Origin: an uncultured Clostridia bacterium
Lineage (GTDB): Bacteria > Bacillota > Clostridia > Oscillospirales > Acutalibacteraceae
Length of the DNA stretch: 64,000 bases
Direction: 5' to 3'
Assembly: GCA_904420015.1 (NCBI GenBank)
Contig: CAJFTS010000019.1
Location: forward strand, 49,115 to 113,114
Shown here: in pieces, positions 58,850-64,000 of the stretch
Position numbering within the stretch: position 1 is the stretch's first letter
How the letters are laid out: every line of letters begins with the position of its first letter
Translations under genes and position numbers: made by a program
The notes under the pieces: generated by a model
Told to the model about the DNA's origin: nothing
Seen by the model: only the letters and a program-made list of their open reading frames with translations
The model's database searches: none

Positions 58850-59176
58850 TTACAGCAAATGTACAATTGAATGACTTATAGAAAAAATACTAATTAAAAA
58901 AGTTATTAATATTCCAGCACAATACACCGGTTTTATTGGTATTCCAAAATTCAAAGGAAAACTCCAATCATTAATTTTTGTATACCCAATTGCTAGTTGG
59001 AGTCCAGTTCCTCCAAAACCAAGGCCAACAATCAAGGTCAAATAAGCAGTGTTTAAATGAATAATAGAACAATTTATTAATACAGTAAGAATGATTATAA
59101 AAATAATTGCACCTACTATCCATAACAATGATAAAATCCATGTTTTAAAAAAGTTTCTTTTTTTTAATGTATTCAT
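58850..59176 (-). CDS. Small three-helix membrane protein, likely immunity for the Rhs tip at 59186
   Basis: The 108-aa protein has hydrophobic segments at about residues 12-35 (WILSLLWIVGAIIFIIILTVL), 43-62 and 85-105 (AGILITFLISIFSISHSIV). GAGGTGAAACT directly precedes the ATG. It starts 9 nt after the Rhs tip stop, the classic effector-then-immunity order. A membrane immunity protein usually means the toxin acts at or in the membrane. No named family is recognised. Confidence 0.68.
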   Translation of the reverse strand: MNTLKKRNFFKTWILSLLWIVGAIIFIIILTVLINCSIIHLNTAYLTLIVGLGFGGTGLQLAIGYTKINDWSFPLNFGIPIKPVYCAGILITFLISIFSISHSIVHLL

Positions 59177-59185
59177 AGTTTCACC

Positions 59186-60469
59186 TCATATCTTTAATGG
59201 AAAGTAGTAATTTGCTGCTCTTTTTACATCAGCATATGTATAGTTAGGGTGTGTCTTAACTGCATTTAATAAAATCTGATTTTCTTGTGGTGTCAAACCA
59301 ATTTCAGCATCTACTTGGTCTACTAGAGATCGCAAATGCCCTGATATTGTATGAGTTTGTGTTCTAAATGCATGGCCATCAATTCCGGCGCCAATACCTA
59401 CATTACATTCTAAACCTTGTGGATATGCATTCGGATTACTCCCAATATTTGCATTATCCCCCAAAAATAGAACATCAACACCAAGATATGCGGGAGCACC
59501 AATTGAACCCCCTATGGAAAGTCCGGTTCCTTCCAAGTCATAAACGGTATCTACTACCGTAGCTTGAGTTGCTATGCCAGCGCCAATAGAAAATAATCCA
59601 AATCCTCCGCTATCGTCTGTAAAATCGCTGTTGGAAGTTTGGACAACCAGATTGCCGTAGCCGTCCCAATATACACCAATCGAATATGAAATACCTATTC
59701 CAAATAGTGCATTAATATTAGCGTTGAAGCCAAAAGTCCAATACCCATCTAAATCAATATTATTTATAGGATTATTATCGCAGTACTTGTATAGATTTGT
59801 AGGTAACGCTTCTTTTGCATATATAAGCCCATCCGCATTGATAAACCGGCAAGTTTCGGGATCGTAGTACCTGGAGTTGAGATAGTAAAGGCCGGACTCC
59901 TCATCGTAGTAATAGCCCCGATAGCGGAAGGGGTTGAGATGGCCCAGAGTTGAGGACATCGTCCCGGAGACAAGCTCCGCCTTGCCCCATGCGTCATATG
60001 CATATTCTACTACTTGGCTGCCGTTGCTGTCCAGGATTCCGATGATGTCCCCTTGCAGGTTCTTCACATAGTAGTAGCTTTCCCCATCATAAAGGAATCC
60101 CAGCAGGCTTTCCGTGTCGTCATACAGGAAATCCAAGCGGTCGTCCCCGGTGATCTGGGTCAGGATCGTCGAGCCATTCAAATAGTATTCCGTCTCAACC
60201 CCGTTTACCACCTTCTTCACCCGGATCCCCGAGTCGTTGTAGTGGTAGGTTGCATTTGTCCCGGCCTTCGAGAAGGTGGCCAGCTCCCGCCCATGCTGCC
60301 AGGTGAAGGCTATGCCGTCCCGATAGGTGAGAGGGTTGCCGATCTCGTCGTAGGTGATGGTCTGGCCATTGTAACTGGTCAGCTTGTCCTTCCAGTTGGC
60401 ATCTGTGTACCCGTAGACCGCATCCTCAAAGCAGACGCCATCGTTTACATTAATATAAAAACGAAGCAA
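59186..60469 (-). CDS. Rhs core end with Gly-rich C-terminal tip, 5'-truncated cassette
   Basis: Up to 427 codons are open, but the nominal TTG start lies inside the terminator hairpin at 60455. Rhs homology only begins near 60440 (EDAVYGYTDANWKDKL), so it is a displaced fragment and not a full gene. The core continues with YYVKNLQGDIIGILDSNG, YDAWGKAELVSG, YYYDEESGLYYLNSRYYDPE and RFINADG, then the tip boundary NNPINNIDLDG. The tip (about 200 aa) is Gly-rich with alternating strands (GIGISYSIGVYWDGYGNLVV, GLFSIGAGIA, VYDLEGTGLSIGGSIGA). It ends with a helical stretch, LTPQENQILLNAVKTHP. It has no recognisable nuclease motif. Confidence 0.82.
   Translation of the reverse strand: MLRFYINVNDGVCFEDAVYGYTDANWKDKLTSYNGQTITYDEIGNPLTYRDGIAFTWQHGRELATFSKAGTNATYHYNDSGIRVKKVVNGVETEYYLNGSTILTQITGDDRLDFLYDDTESLLGFLYDGESYYYVKNLQGDIIGILDSNGSQVVEYAYDAWGKAELVSGTMSSTLGHLNPFRYRGYYYDEESGLYYLNSRYYDPETCRFINADGLIYAKEALPTNLYKYCDNNPINNIDLDGYWTFGFNANINALFGIGISYSIGVYWDGYGNLVVQTSNSDFTDDSGGFGLFSIGAGIATQATVVDTVYDLEGTGLSIGGSIGAPAYLGVDVLFLGDNANIGSNPNAYPQGLECNVGIGAGIDGHAFRTQTHTISGHLRSLVDQVDAEIGLTPQENQILLNAVKTHPNYTYADVKRAANYYFPLKI
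59826..60028 (-). repeat. Repeated Rhs core segment (best copy)
   Basis: The DNA encoding YYYDEESGLYYLNSRYYDPET and its flanks recurs near-identically at about 61975-62065 and 63905-64000, with a more diverged copy at 58228-58430. All lie on the same strand. These are the recombination tracts that allow tip switching. Confidence 0.85.
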
Positions 60470-60491
60470 ATGCTAAAAACATCTGCTCCGT
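60455..60491 (-). terminator. Terminator upstream of the Rhs fragment at 59186
   Basis: ACGGAGCAGATG pairs with CATTTGCTTCGT (two G-T pairs) and is followed on the minus strand by TTTTATATT. It ends the transcript of the DUF5071-like gene. Confidence 0.65.
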
Positions 60492-60546
60492 TTTTAATTG
60501 CTTGAGACTTTTGTAGGACTTGCTGACATACAAAATAAATCGAATC

Positions 60547-60909
60547 CTAAAATTCCTGTAAATTTTCCAACCATTCTTGATCATTTTCCTGAATGGCTTT
60601 ATTCCTGGCTTGTATTAAGTGAAAATTCCTTTTTTCAGCCGGCATCTCTTTAAGCCTTCCTAAAATTGTTTTCGCACCAGGCCAATTTAGATCTTTCAGC
60701 CACTCGAACAGTCCCGGCAACAAATTTTCTAACTTGTCGTCGTCTAAAAGGACTAAAATATTAGCGCAGTTTTCCCAACAGTCCTTTCTTTTACTTGGCT
60801 GGAACAAAAGCGTAAAGTCAAATGTATCATTGGAAAGTATGGTTTGAATAGCCTGTCGTTGAACATCATATGGTTCATTCCAACTCAATTGTTCTATTAT
60901 ATTTTTCAT
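60547..60909 (-). CDS. DUF5071-like protein, candidate immunity protein
   Basis: The 120-aa acidic helical protein begins MKNIIEQLSWNEPYDVQRQA. It has CWENCANILVLLDDDKLENLL and the block LFEWLKDLNWPGAKTILGRL near residues 66-85. The WL-x-D-x-NWPGA motif is what I associate with DUF5071, a family often found beside polymorphic toxins. It lies after the small membrane gene at 61055 on the same strand. Which toxin it neutralises is not clear. The nuclease or a lost tip are candidates. Confidence 0.72.
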   Translation of the reverse strand: MKNIIEQLSWNEPYDVQRQAIQTILSNDTFDFTLLFQPSKRKDCWENCANILVLLDDDKLENLLPGLFEWLKDLNWPGAKTILGRLKEMPAEKRNFHLIQARNKAIQENDQEWLENLQEF

Positions 60910-60981
60910 AATTTATCACCATCCCAACAAATTGCTTTCAAGGTAATCGTATATGTGTATGGATTTGTTCCGGTATAGAAC

Positions 60982-61011
60982 GAGGAGCAGATACAAAAAC
61001 TTCTGCTCCTC
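60982..61011. terminator. Perfect 10-bp hairpin after the 61055 gene
   Basis: GAGGAGCAGA/TCTGCTCCTC with a 10-nt loop has a clear T-run only on the plus strand, so its terminator role is uncertain. Confidence 0.4.
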
Positions 61012-61054
61012 TTTTGGTCAGGATCATAACTGTACATTTTTATTTGGAGAAAGG

Positions 61055-61345
61055 CTATAGTGATTCCGGATTTAAAAGCATTGAAATTGTGGCGATCACT
61101 AATGATAAGATAAAAACGACAATGAAAAATCTTATAAAAATATAAATCAATAGATATTTTTTCTTTAGCTTACTCGTTTGGAGCCAGGCGAAAATAAAAA
61201 GTGGGATTAGCAAAAAATCAACACAGATAATACCAATTATAGTTCCATTTAAAGAAATTCCAGATATGGCTGATATAAGATTAAATAGAATAAAGGAAAT
61301 AATGGATAATGCTACAAGCCAATATTTTTTGATATATGTTTTCAT
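61055..61345 (-). CDS. Small three-helix membrane protein, likely immunity for the Rhs tip at 61347
   Basis: The 96-aa protein starts MKTYIKKYWLVALSIISFIL. Hydrophobic segments lie at about residues 8-30, 33-53 (IIGIICVDFLLIPLFIFAW) and 63-88 (LIYIFIRFFIVVFILSLVIA). GAGGAGTGG lies inside the last codons of the Rhs tip and the ATG follows its stop by one base, so translation would be coupled. The longer frame from 61393 lies within the toxin. No family is recognised. The pattern repeats that at 58850/59186. Confidence 0.68.
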   Translation of the reverse strand: MKTYIKKYWLVALSIISFILFNLISAISGISLNGTIIGIICVDFLLIPLFIFAWLQTSKLKKKYLLIYIFIRFFIVVFILSLVIATISMLLNPESL

Positions 61346-61346
61346 A

Positions 61347-62093
61347 CTACCACTCCTCATTTTTCGGATTATCCCATTCTCGTATGATTTCACTGATATT
61401 TACAGTAATATCCCCTTCTACGCCAACAATTGCATATATTCCTGCTCCCAAAGTAAAAATAGCGTCTGAATTATCTTCATTTTTAACTGCACCGTACGAC
61501 ATTCCAAAGAAATCAACTTCGGCCCAATAAGAGGAATTACCATTTTCAGCAAACATAAGTCCCTTTTTTTGAACTTCCTCGTAAGGCGCTTCATAGGAGG
61601 CACCTGCTGATAATTGAACATTGTCAGTAATTCCTACTGAACCCGATATGGAAGAACGTCCTACGGATTTCCATCCCTCGTCGCTAAGATTATAATATTG
61701 ACCATATGCAATTCCAGTTGCTTCTACTTTTGCAACACCGAATACATTAGTCTTTACACCAACTCCATATCCTCCTCCATAATTTATTTCCACAGACTTC
61801 CGACCTATATTAAAAATTTTTGCGAAAGTTTTTGACATTATATTACCTATATCGCTAAAGAATTTACCAATTTGGTCGAAGAATAAACCGCTTTCGTCAA
61901 TGTTCATAACAGGGTTATTACCACAATAGGAGAACATATTTGTGGCCATAAGCCCTTGTCCTGTAGAAACATACCCATCCGCATTGATGAATCGGCAAGT
62001 TTCAGAATCGTAATACCTGGAGTTGAGGTAGTAGAGGCCGGATTCCTCATCATAGTAGTAACTACGGTAGCAGTTTTGAACCAAAGAAACCAA
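61347..62093 (-). CDS. Rhs C-terminal cassette with Gly-rich tip, 5'-truncated
   Basis: Up to 248 codons are open from a TTG without ribosome site. Rhs identity starts at YYYDEESGLYYLNSRYYDSE and goes through RFINADGYVSTGQGLMATN to the boundary NNPVMNIDESG. The tip of about 180 residues begins LFFDQIGKFFSDIGNIMSK and continues with alternating Gly-rich strands (INYGGGYGVGVKTNVFG, SSISGSVGITDNVQLSAGA, LGAGIYAIVGVEGDITVN). No catalytic motif is visible. The overall look matches the tip at 59186, without strong identity. It is followed directly by a small membrane gene. Confidence 0.78.
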   Translation of the reverse strand: MVSLVQNCYRSYYYDEESGLYYLNSRYYDSETCRFINADGYVSTGQGLMATNMFSYCGNNPVMNIDESGLFFDQIGKFFSDIGNIMSKTFAKIFNIGRKSVEINYGGGYGVGVKTNVFGVAKVEATGIAYGQYYNLSDEGWKSVGRSSISGSVGITDNVQLSAGASYEAPYEEVQKKGLMFAENGNSSYWAEVDFFGMSYGAVKNEDNSDAIFTLGAGIYAIVGVEGDITVNISEIIREWDNPKNEEW

Positions 62094-62116
62094 TCATTTA
62101 TATTTTGGAATGATAG

Positions 62117-63016
62117 TCAGAAGATGCCGTCATTTCCGATAATCTCGGCATAATAGCTTTTACGCTGTTTAGAAACGAGGATATGATAATCATCATCGAC
62201 AAACTGAATAGACTGCACCCCAGGCTCTTCAAACTTACTTATGCAATTCCAGTTGCTTGTTCGGTATAGTTCAATTGTATGACTGCTTTCAATAAACGCT
62301 AAAAATCGACCGGTTGGAGACCAAGAAACTGCACCAGAAGTAAGGCTCGGTTTGGGAATCGAGTAAATGGTATCGCCGGTTAGGACATCTATAATCGTAA
62401 GAGAAAAAAAGTCGTTTATTGCAAGCTTTTGTTGACAATAGTCACACGATAGGATTCCGTGTGAACAATAAAAGGTGCAAAATTGGTATTCCCCCGTAAA
62501 CGGATAAGGAATAAGTGCAACCATTTCTTTTATTTTTGATTCATCGGAATATACAAATATAATTTTCTTCAGGAATGAATCATAAAATAAAATTCCCCGC
62601 CCGCTTATACGGATATCTATAAAATTTAAATCAATCCATTTTTGTGCAGAAAAATCGTATGCGGCTAATTTTTTTGGGGGGAAAGAGAAAATAGAACCGA
62701 TAAGAAATTTTTCGTCCGGAGTGATAAGGAACGGGTCATCTTGAGCTTCCTTACAATTTGGAATCGATATTCTTTTCGTTTTTTCCCAGGTATTTAAATC
62801 GTAAAGCTGATAATAACCGGAACAGCTTTTTACAATCAACTGATTTTGGGTTAAAAATTTACTATGGTTTGGATAGTTCAAGTCGCTGAATCTATGTTCG
62901 AGCTTTCCGGACTGCCGAGAGTAAATTTCAACAGATTCCCCTAAAGAACAAAAGAAATCTTCATTGTGAGACATACTGTATGCCATCCCGAATTCATAGA
63001 TTTTTTTCATTTGCAT
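62117..63016 (-). CDS. Beta-propeller-like protein, candidate immunity or accessory protein
   Basis: The 299-aa protein has repeating WD40-like strands. Examples are CSLGESVEIYSRQSGKL, YQLYDLNTWEKTKRISIP, FLITPDEKFLIGS, TIIDVLTGDTIYSIPKP, VSWSPTGRFLAFIE and IELYRTSNWNCISKF. There is no signal peptide. The ATG at 63016 follows GGATGGTG, while the one at 63034 has no ribosome site. It lies 228 nt downstream of the nuclease-tipped Rhs end and before the next displaced cassette, so an immunity role for the nuclease is possible. I do not know a named family. Confidence 0.65.
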   Translation of the reverse strand: MQMKKIYEFGMAYSMSHNEDFFCSLGESVEIYSRQSGKLEHRFSDLNYPNHSKFLTQNQLIVKSCSGYYQLYDLNTWEKTKRISIPNCKEAQDDPFLITPDEKFLIGSIFSFPPKKLAAYDFSAQKWIDLNFIDIRISGRGILFYDSFLKKIIFVYSDESKIKEMVALIPYPFTGEYQFCTFYCSHGILSCDYCQQKLAINDFFSLTIIDVLTGDTIYSIPKPSLTSGAVSWSPTGRFLAFIESSHTIELYRTSNWNCISKFEEPGVQSIQFVDDDYHILVSKQRKSYYAEIIGNDGIF

Positions 63017-63034
63017 GTTGATTTCACCATCCAT

Positions 63035-63243
63035 TTGCTGTAATTACGCAATGTGACACGAAAACGATCGTTGCTTTTAGACAGGCGAAAAGAACCGCAT
63101 TCTGAATTATCAGCTACCAATGAAGAAATCACAGATGCGGTTCCTTATCGCCCGTTATAAATTTTTCAGATGTTCCTAGTTACATGAGCCAAAAGTTCTA
63201 AGCAAAGGCTTATGCAGTATTGCATTCTGCGTTCTAGGAAAAT
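63035..63243. other. Spacer between the Rhs nuclease tip and the propeller gene
   Basis: It has a 9-bp inverted repeat, GAACCGCAT (63092-63100) and ATGCGGTTC (63135-63143). No gene is seen. Confidence 0.4.
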
Positions 63244-64000
63244 TTAAAAATATTTATTCATAGCAGCCATGGAGCGTATTTGGTTTTTTAAAAATTTTAA
63301 GGCTTCACGAATCGGTTGTTCTGCGTAATTTATTGGAACACTAATATAGGCGCGTCTAATAACTATTGTAACGTAGTCAAGATATGCATAAGTGTGAAGG
63401 TGTTGATGGTAAGAAGCTTCTATTGCAACCAAATTATCCGGATCATTTACATCTATACCTGCTCTCTCTAACATGAATCTCGCATTATTATGCCTTGCAT
63501 GTTTTTGTGCTACAATATGATGTATATGATACGTTTTCTTTTCCGATTGTTTGGGCTTTGCAATAACAATGTCTTTTGGCTCGCTTTTCGCTTTTATAGA
63601 AGAAGTCTCTCTAGCAACTACGGTAGCAGCTGCAGATACAGCTAATGCAGAGACAGCAATATCGGCTGCTGTGGCGGTTACAGCAGCTGAACTGATTGTA
63701 ATACCGGCCGTAGTTATAAGTGCAGGAGCTGCAAGACCAGCCGTTGCGACAATTGCTGCTGCACCTGCTACAATTACAGCTGCAACTGCCAAACCAGTAA
63801 AAAATTCTCCCCATGTCGGCCAATTTCCTGTTGGATCGCAGAGCATGATAGGGTTATTTGAGCAATAAGCAAACATGTTGTAGCAATGTAGACCTTTTCC
63901 TGTACTGATATATCCATCCGCATTGATAAACCGGCAAGTTTCGGGATCGTAGTACCTGGAGTTGAGGTAGTAAAGGCCGGACTCCTCATCATAGTAGTAA
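63244..64000 (-). CDS. Rhs protein C-terminus with HNH/AHH-like nuclease tip (partial, 5' end outside window)
   Basis: The frame is open from the window edge. It begins with YYYDEESGLYYLNSRYYDPE, RFINADGYISTGKGLHCYN and the boundary SNNPIMLCDPTG. An Ala-rich hydrophobic stretch (AAVIVAGAAAIVATAGLAAP onward), usual before Rhs nuclease tips, leads to a toxin domain with YHIHHIVAQKHARHNNARFM, then NLVAIEASYHQHLHTYAY. The HH plus distal H-x-x-LH pattern fits the HNH/ENDO-VII superfamily, AHH branch. It may be the active end of the full-length Rhs gene, with the cassettes to its left being older displaced tips. Confidence 0.82.
   Translation of the reverse strand, partial: YYYDEESGLYYLNSRYYDPETCRFINADGYISTGKGLHCYNMFAYCSNNPIMLCDPTGNWPTWGEFFTGLAVAAVIVAGAAAIVATAGLAAPALITTAGITISSAAVTATAADIAVSALAVSAAATVVARETSSIKAKSEPKDIVIAKPKQSEKKTYHIHHIVAQKHARHNNARFMLERAGIDVNDPDNLVAIEASYHQHLHTYAYLDYVTIVIRRAYISVPINYAEQPIREALKFLKNQIRSMAAMNKYF

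Noticed and set aside
60440..60469. Start of an independent Rhs gene at 60469
   Set aside because: The TTG lies inside a terminator stem, has no ribosome site, and Rhs homology only begins about 30 nt later.
1..64000. CRISPR array or rRNA operon
   Set aside because: No regularly spaced direct repeats of 25-40 bp and no 16S/23S/5S segments were seen on reading the window. The only close direct repeat is the pair at 51523-51560.

Overview
The window looks like the chromosome of a gut-type Clostridia (Oscillospiraceae/Ruminococcaceae-like) Gram-positive anaerobe. Supporting signs are strong AGGAGG ribosome sites, Firmicutes-type TTGACA/TATAAT promoters, a T-box leader, clostridial families such as DUF6483 and DUF6062, class II aldolase, ThyX, an indolepyruvate:ferredoxin oxidoreductase operon and an Rhs polymorphic-toxin locus. 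Most of the window is GC-rich and densely coding. The lipoprotein island at 23.9-24.9 kb, the gap at 51.0-51.7 kb and the right end from about 57 kb are visibly AT-richer and look accessory. No tool was run. All names come from reading translated sequence and motifs.

Layout. 1-9.5 kb holds the start of a cyclic-glucan-synthase-like giant gene, a small XRE regulator, a P-type Ca2+ ATPase, DUF6483, a cluster of DnaA-box-like sequences with no dnaA nearby, a HAD phosphatase, DUF6062, an 8-oxoguanine DNA glycosylase and fructose-bisphosphate aldolase. 9.9-14.7 kb is a minus-strand operon, iorA-iorB-paaK-like-alkD, behind a consensus promoter and a convincing T-box leader. It probably oxidises aryl-pyruvates to aryl-acetates with energy conservation. 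14.7-22.7 kb is housekeeping: U32 peptidase, MltG, a Cys-rich micropeptide, 5-formyl-THF cyclo-ligase, DJ-1, GNAT, DUF2156, tmk and thyX. It is followed by nth and a tRNA-Leu(GAG) gene.

24.9-38.8 kb is one long minus-strand surface-glycan operon. It encodes GT4 and GT2 transferases, a Wzm/Wzt-type ABC exporter, two proteins sharing an unnamed FL(S/A)RDG domain (one fused to a HAD domain), two sialyltransferase-like GT-B proteins, a GT2 fusion, a KdsB-like CMP-sugar-acid synthetase, an HMGL-type aldolase fusion and a HAD hydrolase. The last three suggest an unusual CMP-activated ulosonic-type acid in a Gram-positive wall or capsular glycan.

38.9-57.0 kb carries a MarR-MATE pair, a 1626-aa surface-anchored protein joining a phosphodiester glycosidase to a metallophosphatase, a TetR-controlled heterodimeric ABC exporter, a secreted family-11 rhamnogalacturonan lyase, and a flavodoxin-like/cyclophilin-like lipoprotein pair. 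57.0-64.0 kb is a minus-strand tail of displaced Rhs C-terminal cassettes. Each has a short stretch of Rhs core, a variable C-terminal domain and one or more small probable immunity genes. The array starts at an Rhs gene with an HNH/AHH-like nuclease tip that runs off the right edge. Three of the four tips are Gly-rich, strand-rich domains paired with small 2-3-helix membrane proteins. This is the best candidate here for a poorly described toxin-immunity system.
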